A stretch of DNA of 42,532 nucleotides, taken from positions 1 through 42,532 of the forward strand of contig NZ_FQWZ01000010.1 of assembly GCF_900129825.1 (NCBI RefSeq). Direction: 5' to 3'. The position numbers were made by a program, and so were the translations under genes. Numbering within the stretch: the stretch's first letter is position 1; every line of letters starts with the position of its first letter. Of this stretch, positions 8,764 to 17,285 are shown piece after piece. The notes beneath the pieces are model-generated. The model had not been told where the DNA came from and did not search any database. It was given only the letters and a program-made list of their open reading frames with translations. Source of the DNA: Hydrocarboniphaga daqingensis. Its GTDB lineage: Bacteria; Pseudomonadota; Gammaproteobacteria; Nevskiales; Nevskiaceae.

Positions 8764-11517
8764 ATGGCCGAGCATCCCGACGACGACACCCTGGCGGCGA
8801 GTAGCCGCTTCCTCAGCGCCGCGTTTCAGCGTCATGCCGCGTGGCACGCCGCTGGCGAGCACCGCGCGCCGCGCGCAGCCGGCAGCATCGCCGCGGAGAT
8901 CCGCGCTGCGATGGCGCGGGTCGTGGACGACGCCGATGCGATGCGCGTGTTGCGCCAGATCCGCGACCGCGAAATGGCGCGGATCGCCAGCCGGGACCTG
9001 TTGCAGCTCGCCGATCTGGACGAGACGCTGGGCGATCTGTCCGATCTGGCCGAAGCGGCGTTGCAGGCGGCGGTCGATCACGGGCTGGCGCAGCTCAAGC
9101 CGCGCTACGGCGTGGCTCGTGATTGCGACGGCGCGCTCGTTCAGCCGGTGGTGCTGGGCATGGGCAAGCTCGGCGGCCGCGAGCTGAATTTCTCGTCCGA
9201 CATCGATCTGATCTTCTGCCACACCGCGGCCGGTGAATCCGACGGGGCGCAGACGCTGGACAACGGCGAGTACTTCAAGCGGCTCGCGCAGATCGTGGCG
9301 CGGCTGCTGTCCGAGCGCACCGAGCACGGCTTCGTTTTCCGGGTCGACCTGATGCTGCGGCCGTTTGGCAGCGCCGGCCCGGTGTCGATCGCCTTCGATG
9401 CGGCCGAAGACTATTACCAGGACCATGGGCGCGAGTGGGAGCGCTATGCGTTCATCAAGGCGCGGCCGGTTGCCGGCGACATCGGCGCCGGCATCGAGTT
9501 GCTGCGCCGGCTGCGGCCCTTCGTCTACCGGCGATACCTGGATTTCAACGCGATCGGCAGCCTGCGCGCGCTGAAGAAGCTGATTGCCGACGACGTCGCC
9601 CGCCGTCGCCAGGATGACAACGTCAAGCTCGGCACCGGCGGTATCCGCGAACTGGAATTCATCGTGCAGTCGTTCCAGCTGGTGCGTGGCGGCCAGGAGC
9701 CAAGCTTGCGCGACAGCCGGCTGCGGCCGGTACTGCGGCGGCTTCCACGGCTGGGCTTTCTGGACGCCGATGTCGCCGCGCGGCTCGATGCGCATTACGT
9801 GTTTCTGCGCCGGCTCGAAAACGCAATCCAGTTCTACGCCGACGAGCAGACGCATTCGATGCCGACCGACGAGGCGGCGCGACGCGCGCTGTGCAGTGCG
9901 ATGCGCGTCGACGATTGGGCCGCGCTGAGCGCGCAGCTGGCCGCGGTGCGCGCCGAGGTCCACGAAGAGTTCCGCCGCATCTTTGCCGAGCCCGACGAAG
10001 CCACGGCCGGCGAGGGCTTGGCCGGCTGGTTCGAGCAGCTGTGGAACGAGCCCGAAGCCCAGCCGATGGCCGACCCGCCGACCTCGTGGTTCGGCGATGC
10101 CGGTGCACCCGGCGTCGCCAAAGCGCTGCGCGACCTGCGCGACTCGCGCAGCATGCGCAGCCTGACGCCGGCCGCGCGCCAGCGGCTGCAGGCGCTGCTT
10201 CCACTGCTGCTGGAAGCCTCCAGCGCGCAAGCCGAGCCGGCGCTGGCGGCAACACGCACGCTGGCCGTGGTGCAGGCGATCGGTGCGCGATCGACCTACC
10301 TGACGCTGCTGCGTGAATCGGCGGTGGCTCGCGATCATCTGGTGAAGCTGTGCGCGGCCAGCCCTTGGGTCAGCCAGCTGCTCGGCACCAGCCCGGCCCT
10401 GCTCGACACGCTGCTGGACACGCGCGCGCTGTATGCGCCGCCGGATCGCGACGGCATCCACGCCGAGCTGGATCAAGTGATGGCCGATATCGGCTGCGAC
10501 GACGTCGAAGCGGGCATGGATGCGCTGCGCCGCTTCAAGCTCGAAACGACGCTGCGCATCGCCGCTGCCGACGTCGCCGGCCATCTGCCGCTGGTCAAGG
10601 TTAGCGACCGGCTCACCTGGCTGGCCGAGGCCGTGTTGCAGACCGCGTTCAGCCGCGCCTACGACGAATTGTGCGCCAGCTACGGCCGGCCGCTGCGAAC
10701 CGACGGCGAGCCCGCCGGTCTGTGCGCGCTGGCTTATGGCAAGTTCGGTGGCATCGAAATGGGCTACGGCTCGGATCTGGACCTGGTGTTCATCCACGAC
10801 TGCGATGCGCCAGATCGTGAAACGGTCGGCGCCGAGCGTGCGATTGCCGGCAGCACGTTCATGGTGCGATGGGCGCAGCGGATCATCCACTGGCTGGCGA
10901 CGCTGACGCCGGCCGGCCGCGCTTACGAAGTCGATCTGGAACTGCGCCCGAGCGGCCGCAGCGGCCTGGCCGTGGTCAGCGTCACCGGCTTTGCCGACTA
11001 CCAGCGGCGCGAGGCTTGGACCTGGGAACATCAAGCGCTGACCCGTGCCCGGCCGGTGGCGGGCAGCGACGCGATCAGCGCCGCGCTGCAGGCACTGCGG
11101 CGTGACGTGCTGTGCCAGCCGCGCGACCCGGCGCGGCTGCGCGACGAGATCCGCGACATGCGGCTGAAGATGCGCGCCAAGCTCGAACGCCGCGAGCCCG
11201 ACGGCTGGGACGTCAAGCAGGGCGAGGGCGGGCTGATCGACATCGAGTTCATCACCCAGTACCTGCTGCTGCGCGAAGCGCACCGCGAGCCCGCGCTGGT
11301 GGCCTATTCCGACAACTGGCGCCAGCTCGACGCCTTGACCGACGCTGGCGTGATCACGGCCGAGGACCGCGACGCGCTGATTCAGGCCTACCGGGCACTG
11401 CGCGGCTGGAGCCATGCGCGCGGCTTGCAGCAGCAGCCGGTGATGGCGCCGGCCGGCTCGTTTGCGACGGAGCGCGAGCAAGTCCGCCAGGTTTGGGCGC
11501 GCGTCGGGCTGGCCTGA
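8764..11517 (+). CDS. glnE: Bifunctional glutamine synthetase adenylyltransferase/adenylyl-removing enzyme
   Basis: GlnE (917 residues) adenylylates and de-adenylylates glutamine synthetase in response to PII and glutamine, tuning nitrogen assimilation. Both nucleotidyltransferase domains are intact. The first has GMGKLGG at residues 132-138 followed by a SSDIDLIF-type acid pair; the second has YGKFGG then YGSDLDLVF near residues 668-676. A helical linker separates them, and a C-terminal PII-uridylyltransferase-type helical region ends the protein. The length is close to the family norm. It starts 18 bases after the phosphoethanolamine transferase gene. The 1,076-codon open frame on the opposite strand is a GC-bias shadow. 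Confidence 0.96.
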   Translation: MAEHPDDDTLAASSRFLSAAFQRHAAWHAAGEHRAPRAAGSIAAEIRAAMARVVDDADAMRVLRQIRDREMARIASRDLLQLADLDETLGDLSDLAEAALQAAVDHGLAQLKPRYGVARDCDGALVQPVVLGMGKLGGRELNFSSDIDLIFCHTAAGESDGAQTLDNGEYFKRLAQIVARLLSERTEHGFVFRVDLMLRPFGSAGPVSIAFDAAEDYYQDHGREWERYAFIKARPVAGDIGAGIELLRRLRPFVYRRYLDFNAIGSLRALKKLIADDVARRRQDDNVKLGTGGIRELEFIVQSFQLVRGGQEPSLRDSRLRPVLRRLPRLGFLDADVAARLDAHYVFLRRLENAIQFYADEQTHSMPTDEAARRALCSAMRVDDWAALSAQLAAVRAEVHEEFRRIFAEPDEATAGEGLAGWFEQLWNEPEAQPMADPPTSWFGDAGAPGVAKALRDLRDSRSMRSLTPAARQRLQALLPLLLEASSAQAEPALAATRTLAVVQAIGARSTYLTLLRESAVARDHLVKLCAASPWVSQLLGTSPALLDTLLDTRALYAPPDRDGIHAELDQVMADIGCDDVEAGMDALRRFKLETTLRIAAADVAGHLPLVKVSDRLTWLAEAVLQTAFSRAYDELCASYGRPLRTDGEPAGLCALAYGKFGGIEMGYGSDLDLVFIHDCDAPDRETVGAERAIAGSTFMVRWAQRIIHWLATLTPAGRAYEVDLELRPSGRSGLAVVSVTGFADYQRREAWTWEHQALTRARPVAGSDAISAALQALRRDVLCQPRDPARLRDEIRDMRLKMRAKLERREPDGWDVKQGEGGLIDIEFITQYLLLREAHREPALVAYSDNWRQLDALTDAGVITAEDRDALIQAYRALRGWSHARGLQQQPVMAPAGSFATEREQVRQVWARVGLA

Positions 11518-11564
11518 CCGGGCCCGTGCCGGCAGGGCCGCATGGCGGCCATCCGGGCGTCACC

Positions 11565-11598
11565 TTGGCGTGACCGGCGAGCCGCTAAACTAGCGGCT
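11565..11598 (+). promoter_or_regulatory. Candidate promoter of the glycan cluster, with an overlapping 7 bp hairpin
   Basis: TTGGCG (11565-11570) and TAAACT (11586-11591) are spaced 15 bases apart and lie just ahead of the GTG at 11618. The palindrome AGCCGCT/AGCGGCT (11580-11586 and 11592-11598) overlaps the -10 box and could be an operator or an RNA hairpin. The start of a new operon is expected here, which supports the call, but the -35 match is only four of six bases. Confidence 0.35.
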
Positions 11599-11617
11599 TC
11601 TCTCCGCGAGCCACGCC

Positions 11618-12298
11618 GTGGTCATCTGCCATCGTCATCGCTTCCTGTATGTCCACATCGCCAAGACCGGCGGCACCAGCGTGCGCTCGGCGCTGCGCAA
11701 GCTGCAGCTGCGCGACCCGATGTACCTGCTGCAATGGGCCAGCGCCCGGCTCGACCATCTGTCTGGGCACCGCATCGCCGCCAAGCTGCCGCGCCACTCC
11801 AAGGTGATCGCCGCGATGGAGATGCTGCCGCGCGACTACTTCGAGTCGTTGTTCAAGTTCGCGTTCGTGCGCAACCCCTGGGATCTGCAGGTCAGCAGCT
11901 ACCACCACCTGAAGCGCGAGCGCCCGCACTTGCTCGACGGTCACGACAGCTTCGAGGCCTTCCTGCGCTGGAAGCTCAACCCCGAGCGGCCTTGGCAGTA
12001 CCACCTAGACACCTCGATCACGCTGCAGACCGACTACCTGGTCGACCTGCACGGCCGCCAGGTGGTCGACTACGTCGGCCACTACGAAACACTGCACGAC
12101 GACTGGTCGGCGATCTGCAAGCGCTTGGGTCTGCCGACGCCGGCGCTGCCGCACAAACGTCATTCCACCGATCGTCCGCGCGACTTCCGCTCGTACTACA
12201 CCGACGCCACGGCCGAACTGGTGGCAACGCATTTCGCGCGCGACATCCAGATGCTCGGCTATCGCTTCGACACGGACGCCGCCGTCGTGGTGGGCTGA
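11618..12298 (+). CDS. Sulfotransferase family protein (PAPS-dependent, glycan type)
   Basis: The product has 226 residues. The 5'-phosphosulfate-binding loop HIAKTGGTS (residues 13-21) and the 3'-phosphate motif FVRNPWD (83-89) followed by Ser93/94 are both intact. These define the carbohydrate sulfotransferase-2 type fold, which moves sulfate from PAPS to sugar hydroxyls. There is no signal peptide or membrane segment, so it should act in the cytoplasm on a precursor. GTG 11618 is the start that places the loop at the usual distance from the N-terminus. The next gene begins six bases after the stop. Its place at the head of the glycan operon suggests that the product glycan is sulfated; PAPS-synthesis genes are not in the window. 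Confidence 0.85.
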   Translation: MVICHRHRFLYVHIAKTGGTSVRSALRKLQLRDPMYLLQWASARLDHLSGHRIAAKLPRHSKVIAAMEMLPRDYFESLFKFAFVRNPWDLQVSSYHHLKRERPHLLDGHDSFEAFLRWKLNPERPWQYHLDTSITLQTDYLVDLHGRQVVDYVGHYETLHDDWSAICKRLGLPTPALPHKRHSTDRPRDFRSYYTDATAELVATHFARDIQMLGYRFDTDAAVVVG

Positions 12299-12304
12299 AG
12301 CACG

Positions 12305-14122
12305 ATGTGCGGAATCGCAGGACAGGTACGGCGCGGCGGGCCGGTCGATGAGGCTTCGCTGGCCAGCATGTCGGCGCGGCTGACGCATCGCGGGCCCGAA
12401 GACACCGGCTACTACATCAGCCACCACGCCAGCGGCAGCTTCGGTATCGCCCACACGCGGCTGGCGATCATCGATCTGGCCGGTGGTCATCAGCCGATCT
12501 TCGACCGCGACCGTCGCTACGCGATCGTCTGCAACGGCGAGATCTACAACTTTCCCGAGCTGCGTGCCGAGCTGGAAGCGCAAGGCCGCGTGTTTTCCTG
12601 CGATTCCGATAGCGAAGTGGCGCTGCAGGCCTATGCCGCCTGGGGCCGCGACGCGTTCAAGCGCCTGCACGGCATGTTTGCGTTTGCGCTGTACGACCAC
12701 CAGCAGCGCGAGCTGTGGCTGGTGCGCGACCGGCTCGGCATCAAGCCGCTGTACGTCGCCGTGGTCGGCGACCGCGTGCTGTATGCGTCCGAACTCAAGG
12801 CGCTGCTGCCGCAGATGCCGTCGCTGGATCTGAGCGAAGCAGCGCTGGCGCAGTACTTTCAGAACCAGCATTCCAGCGGCCGCGACACGATCATCCGCGG
12901 CATCCAGCGCGTGATGCCGGGCGAGGCGCTGCGGATCGACGCTGACCTGCGCATCGAGCGGCATCGCTACTGGTCAGCGCTGGACGTGCAGCCGCGTGCG
13001 ATCTCGCAGGCCGATGCCACCGCGCAGTGGGACGAGCTGATCGGCCAAGTGATGCGCGAGCATGTGCGCTCCGACGTGCCGTACGGCTTGTTCCTGTCGG
13101 GCGGCGTTGATTCGGCCGTGTTGCTGGCCCTGCTCAGCCAGCACCAGAGCGAGCCGATCCGCACCTATTCGATCGGCTATGCCGACGTGCAGATGAAGGA
13201 CGAGCTCGACGATGCGGCGCGGATCGCGCAGCGCTTCGGCGCGCGCCACACGCCGATCCGGTTGACACGCCAGGCCGTGTTCCGCCGACTGCCACGCGTG
13301 GTCTGGTCGGCCGACGATCTGATGCGCGACTACGCCTGCCTGCCGACGCTGGCGCTGGCCGAAGCGGCCAGCCGCGACTTGAAAGTGATCTTCAGCGGCG
13401 AGGGCGGCGACGAGGCTTTCGCCGGCTATGGCCGCTATCGGCCCGGCTGGGCCGAACGCCAGTACAAGCGGCTGCGCTTTCCGGGCAGCGGCGGCTTTCG
13501 TGTACGCGGCGAACTCGACGACGCTTGGGTCGGCAAGCTGTTCGTGCCCGAGCTGCAGCCGGCCCTGGCCGCGCATCGCGCGCCGCAGATCGCAGCCTGG
13601 AGTGAGACGCCGCGCCACTGGAGCGATCTGCAGCGGCGCCAGTACACCGACATCGTCACCAATCTGCCGGACGATCTGCTGGTCAAAGGCGATCGCATGC
13701 TGATGAGCTGGTCCGTCGAAGGCCGCGTGCCGTTCGTCGACCATCGCGTGATCGAGTTCGGCCTGTCGCTGCCCGACGGGCTGAAAGTGTCGCGCAAGGC
13801 CGGCAAGGTGTTCATCAAGCAATGGGCTGAGCGTTACATCCCGCACGATCACTTGTGGCAGCCCAAGCGCGGCTTTCATGTGCCGGTGCGCGAATGGCTC
13901 GGTGGTGACTTCATCCGCGGGCTGGCCGACCGCTTGCCGCGCAACGAGGCGATCCGGCGCTGGTGCCAGCCGCAAGCGGTGCGCGCGCTGCTGGCTGGCG
14001 ATACCGCTGCGCATTCGCGCGAGATCTGGAGCCTGATGCAGTTCGCGATCTGGCATCGGCTGTTCATCGAGCAGCCGCAGCAGACGCCGAGCGCCGAGGA
14101 AGATCCGCTGCAATGGTTGTAG
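12305..14122 (+). CDS. asnB: Glutamine-hydrolysing asparagine-synthase-type amidotransferase
   Basis: The product has 605 residues. The N-terminal glutaminase domain begins MCGIAG, so Cys2 is the nucleophile after Met removal; HRGPEDTG and CNGEIYNF are also present. The ATP-pyrophosphatase domain has SGGVDS at residues 265-270. Classical AsnB makes asparagine from aspartate. Many relatives inside polysaccharide loci are thought instead to amidate uronic acids or other carboxylates. Here the gene is embedded in a glycosyltransferase operon, seven bases after the sulfotransferase and overlapping the next GT4 gene by ten bases, which favours a glycan role. Its own sequence does not settle the substrate. 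Confidence 0.92.
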   Translation: MCGIAGQVRRGGPVDEASLASMSARLTHRGPEDTGYYISHHASGSFGIAHTRLAIIDLAGGHQPIFDRDRRYAIVCNGEIYNFPELRAELEAQGRVFSCDSDSEVALQAYAAWGRDAFKRLHGMFAFALYDHQQRELWLVRDRLGIKPLYVAVVGDRVLYASELKALLPQMPSLDLSEAALAQYFQNQHSSGRDTIIRGIQRVMPGEALRIDADLRIERHRYWSALDVQPRAISQADATAQWDELIGQVMREHVRSDVPYGLFLSGGVDSAVLLALLSQHQSEPIRTYSIGYADVQMKDELDDAARIAQRFGARHTPIRLTRQAVFRRLPRVVWSADDLMRDYACLPTLALAEAASRDLKVIFSGEGGDEAFAGYGRYRPGWAERQYKRLRFPGSGGFRVRGELDDAWVGKLFVPELQPALAAHRAPQIAAWSETPRHWSDLQRRQYTDIVTNLPDDLLVKGDRMLMSWSVEGRVPFVDHRVIEFGLSLPDGLKVSRKAGKVFIKQWAERYIPHDHLWQPKRGFHVPVREWLGGDFIRGLADRLPRNEAIRRWCQPQAVRALLAGDTAAHSREIWSLMQFAIWHRLFIEQPQQTPSAEEDPLQWL

Positions 14123-15267
14123 ACAATCCGGCGCCCGCATCGCCGCCGCGAATCGCGATCTTCCTGTCGACCTCGGGACACAGCGGCGTCGATCGCGCGA
14201 TGCGCCACTTGATTCCGGCGCTCGCCGGGCGCGGCTATCAGGTCGATCTGCTCAAGGTGCGCCGCCACGGCCCTGACTTGCGCGTGCTGCCCGACGGTGT
14301 GCGCGTGATCGACACCGGCACCTCGACCACCTATGGCGCATTGCCGGCGCTGGTGCGGTATCTGCGCCGCGAACGCCCCGCGGTGCTGCTGGCCGACAAG
14401 GACCGCGTCAATCGCACCGCGCTGCTGGCGCGCTGGCTTGCCGGCTGTGTCCGATGCACGCATCTGGTGCTGAGCTCGGGCACGACGATCTCGGTCGATC
14501 TGGCGCATCGCGGCGTGGTCGAGCGCTTCGTGCAGCGTCTGTCGATGGGCTGGTTGTACCGGTTCGCTGATCAAGTGATCGTCACCTGCGAAGCGGTGGC
14601 CGATGACATGAGTGCATACACCGGCCTGCCGCGCGCCAAGATTGCCGCCATCGCAAGCCCGGTGGTCCCGGCGTCCTTGTTCGACGCCGCACCGCCGCGG
14701 CCACAGCACCCGTGGTTCGACACTGGTGCTGCACCGATCGTGCTCGGCGTCGGCGAACTGAGTGCGCGCAAGGACTTTGCGACGCTGCTGCGCGCATTTG
14801 CGCTGCTGCGGGCCGAGCGCGAAGCGCATCTGATCATCGTCGGCAAGGGCAGCGAGCGGGACGCGCTGCAGACGCTGGCGCATCAACTCGGCATCGCCGA
14901 CGACCTGTGGATGCCCGGCTTTCGCGACGATGTCTATTCCTTCATGGCCCATGCCAGCGTCTTTGCGATGACCTCGCGCTGGGAAGGCCTGGGCTTCGTG
15001 CTGATCGAGGCGCTGGCCTGCGGCACGCCGTCGGTGGCGGCGGATTGTCCTAGCGGCCCGGCCGAAGTGCTGGATCGCGGCCGAGTCGGGGCGCTGGTGC
15101 CGGTCGGCGATGCACAGGCGCTGGCGCGCGCGTTGACGCGGATGCTCGACGCACCACCGACGGCTGCGGTCTGTCGCGACGCGGCGCGTCGCTACGAGAT
15201 CGAAGCGGCGACCGACGAATATTTGCGCGCGATGGCCTTGCCGCCGCGTGCTGGAGACGCAGCATGA
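14113..15267 (+). CDS. GT4-type glycosyltransferase (first of a tandem pair)
   Basis: The product has 384 residues. The retaining GT-B fold is shown by an N-terminal FLSTSGHSGVDRAMRHLIPA glycine-rich segment, a central VLGVGELSARKDFATLLRAF strand-helix, and the nucleotide-sugar site MTSRWEGLGFVLIEALACG followed by GTPSVAADCPSGPAEVL. I start it at ATG 14113, which overlaps the end of asnB by ten bases; longer in-frame starts lie wholly inside asnB. The stop overlaps the next gene by four bases (ATGA). It is clearly paralogous to the next gene (shared KDR motif after L-L-A/V near residue 97). The donor and acceptor sugars are unknown. Confidence 0.88.
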   Translation: MVVDNPAPASPPRIAIFLSTSGHSGVDRAMRHLIPALAGRGYQVDLLKVRRHGPDLRVLPDGVRVIDTGTSTTYGALPALVRYLRRERPAVLLADKDRVNRTALLARWLAGCVRCTHLVLSSGTTISVDLAHRGVVERFVQRLSMGWLYRFADQVIVTCEAVADDMSAYTGLPRAKIAAIASPVVPASLFDAAPPRPQHPWFDTGAAPIVLGVGELSARKDFATLLRAFALLRAEREAHLIIVGKGSERDALQTLAHQLGIADDLWMPGFRDDVYSFMAHASVFAMTSRWEGLGFVLIEALACGTPSVAADCPSGPAEVLDRGRVGALVPVGDAQALARALTRMLDAPPTAAVCRDAARRYEIEAATDEYLRAMALPPRAGDAA

Positions 15268-16370
15268 AGCGACTGGCGGTGATGATTTCGTTTTCGGGCG
15301 ATGGCGGCGTCGAGCGCATGGTGACCAACCTGTGCGCCGAGTTTGCACAGCATGTGCAGGTGGATCTGCTGGCCTTGAAGGCCGAGGGTCGCCACGTCAG
15401 CCGGATTCCGCCGCAAGTGAATCTGATCCAGCTCAAAGCCCGGCACAGCTGGAGCAGCGTCGGTGAAGTCGCGGACTACTTGCGCCGCGTGCAGCCCGAC
15501 GCGCTGCTGGTCGCCAAGGACCGCGCCGGCCGCGCTGCGATCAAGGCACGTCGGCGTGCGGGCGCGTCGATGCCGCTGTGGATCCGGCTCGGCACCAATC
15601 TGTCGGCCGCGCTCGAGCGCAAGAGCGCGCTGAGCCGCTGGCTGCGCGTGACGCCGATGCGGCGCTTGTATCCGCTGGCCGATGGTGTCGTCGCTGTATC
15701 CGAAGGCGTACGCCAGGACACCGTCGTCGTGACGCGCCTGCCGCCAGAGCGGATCGTCGTGATCCGCAATCCAGTGATCACACCGACCTTGGCGCAGCAG
15801 GCTGCCGAACCGGCGCCGCATCCGTGGCTGGTCGACAAGACGGTGCCGGTGATCGTCGGCATGGGCCGGCTGACGCGACAGAAAGACTTCCCGACGCTGC
15901 TGCGCGCGTTCGCAGCGATCCAGGCGCAGCGGCCGTCGCGGTTGATGCTGTTGGGCGAGGGCGGTGACCGCAGCGCGCTGCAGACGCTGGCGGCCGAGTT
16001 GGGCGTGCTCGACCACGTCAGCTTCGCTGGCTTTCAGAAAAATCCGTATAGCTGGTTGTCGCGCGCCGATCTGTTCGTGCTGTCCTCGGCCTGGGAGGGC
16101 AGCCCGAATGCGCTGACCGAGGCGCTGGCGCTGGGCGTGCCCTGCGTGTCGACGCGCTGCCCCAGCGGACCCGACGAGCTGCTGGCCGATGGCCGCTATG
16201 GTCCGCTGGTTGCCATTGGCGATCACGCCGCGATGGCCGCTGCGATGCTGGCAACGCTGGCGGCGCCGCTGCCCGCTGCAAGCTTGCAAGCCGCCGTCGA
16301 CGAATACCGCGTCGAGTTGAGCGCACGCCGCTATCTGCAAACCTTGGGGCTACTCGACGCATCAACGTAA
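15264..16370 (+). CDS. GT4-type glycosyltransferase (second of a tandem pair)
   Basis: The product has 368 residues. The N-terminal segment MISFSGDGGVERMVTNL, the strand VIVGMGRLTRQKDFPTLLRA and the C-terminal LSSAWEGSPNALTEALALG with CPSGPDELL mark a GT-B retaining transferase of the GT4 family. It overlaps the previous gene by ATGA, so translation is probably coupled. It matches the upstream paralogue along its whole length, including a KDRAGRAA segment that corresponds to KDRVNRTA there, so the pair arose by tandem duplication. The two enzymes could add successive similar residues. About 100 non-coding bases follow before the GT2 gene. Confidence 0.88.
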   Translation: MKRLAVMISFSGDGGVERMVTNLCAEFAQHVQVDLLALKAEGRHVSRIPPQVNLIQLKARHSWSSVGEVADYLRRVQPDALLVAKDRAGRAAIKARRRAGASMPLWIRLGTNLSAALERKSALSRWLRVTPMRRLYPLADGVVAVSEGVRQDTVVVTRLPPERIVVIRNPVITPTLAQQAAEPAPHPWLVDKTVPVIVGMGRLTRQKDFPTLLRAFAAIQAQRPSRLMLLGEGGDRSALQTLAAELGVLDHVSFAGFQKNPYSWLSRADLFVLSSAWEGSPNALTEALALGVPCVSTRCPSGPDELLADGRYGPLVAIGDHAAMAAAMLATLAAPLPAASLQAAVDEYRVELSARRYLQTLGLLDAST

Positions 16371-16474
16371 GCGAGCGCGCTGCACGGGGCGGCAAGCCGC
16401 GGTTCAGCCGCGCGCACCGACCATGAGCCTTGGACACGATCACGGCTGCCGATGCGGCCGTAACGGAATAGCTC

Positions 16475-17281
16475 ATGGACGAACGACCGCAGCGCCGCAG
16501 TCTTGCGGCGATGATCATCTGTTGCAACGAAGCGGACCGGATCGAAGCCTGCCTGCAATCGCTGGCGGACTGGGTCGACGAAATCGTCGTCTTCGACAGC
16601 GGCAGCACCGACGCCACGGTGGCGATCGCGCGCCGCTATACCGACAAGGTCTGGATCACTGACTGGCCCGGCTACGGGCCGCAGCGCAACCGCGCGTTGG
16701 CACGCATCCACAGCGATTGGGTGCTGTACATCGACGCCGACGAGCGCGTCACGCCCGAGCTGCGGGCCGAAATCGACAAGGCGCTCAGCGCGCTACAACT
16801 CGACATCACCCTGTTCCGTATTCCGTGGCGCACCTATCTGCTCGGTGGTGTGTTGCGCCATGGCCGGTACGCAACGCCGCAGAACCGCTTGTTCAAGCGT
16901 CAGGGCGCGCGCTTTCGCGAGCATCAGGTGCACGAGCAGGTCGTGCTGCCGGAACGTCGCGTCGCGACGCTGCGGCAGCGCCTGGAACATCACAGCTGGC
17001 GTGATTACCCGCATCTGCTGCGCAAGCATCGCCGTTACGCGGCGCTGCTGGCCCAGCACAAGTACGAGCAGGGCAAGCGCAGCAATATGGCCTACGCCTG
17101 GCTGCGGCTGTGCACCGACTTTGTTCAGCAGTATCTGCTGCGGGGCTCGGTCCTCGACGGCTGGCGTGGCCTGCTGATCGCCGCGACGCTGGCGCGCTAC
17201 GCCTATTGGAAGCAGGTCGATTTGAAGCAGATCGAAGACCGCCACCGCGCACTCGATGCGCCTGCATTGCTGCGCCGCTGA
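16475..17281 (+). CDS. GT2 glycosyltransferase resembling WaaE/KdtX of LPS core
   Basis: The product is 268 residues long and soluble. It starts MIICCNEADRIEACLQSL after a short basic leader, with DSGSTD at residues 41-46 and the metal-binding DAD triad at 87-89 in YIDADERV. The segment YGPQRNRAL and a later RHGRYATPQNRLFKR stretch are typical of the WaaE group, which adds beta-glucose to inner-core heptose in several Gram-negatives. Length is normal. A GGA-containing ribosome site lies about eight bases upstream of ATG 16475. With hldE and a GT9 heptosyltransferase in the same cluster, an inner-core role is likely. The family assignment is firm; the exact linkage is not. Confidence 0.86.
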   Translation: MDERPQRRSLAAMIICCNEADRIEACLQSLADWVDEIVVFDSGSTDATVAIARRYTDKVWITDWPGYGPQRNRALARIHSDWVLYIDADERVTPELRAEIDKALSALQLDITLFRIPWRTYLLGGVLRHGRYATPQNRLFKRQGARFREHQVHEQVVLPERRVATLRQRLEHHSWRDYPHLLRKHRRYAALLAQHKYEQGKRSNMAYAWLRLCTDFVQQYLLRGSVLDGWRGLLIAATLARYAYWKQVDLKQIEDRHRALDAPALLRR

Positions 17282-17285
17282 CCGC

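Noticed and set aside
8251-11481. A 1,076-codon open frame on the minus strand
   Set aside because: It lies opposite glnE, whose motifs are intact. The minus-strand protein is rich in Arg, Gln, His and Ala with no domain, as expected from GC-rich third positions on the other strand.
12974-14140. A long minus-strand frame opposite asnB
   Set aside because: AsnB is complete on the plus strand, and the minus product is low-complexity shadow.
15192-16340. A 382-codon minus-strand frame opposite the second GT4 gene
   Set aside because: It is a shadow; the plus strand encodes a full GT4 protein with overlapping start and stop signals.
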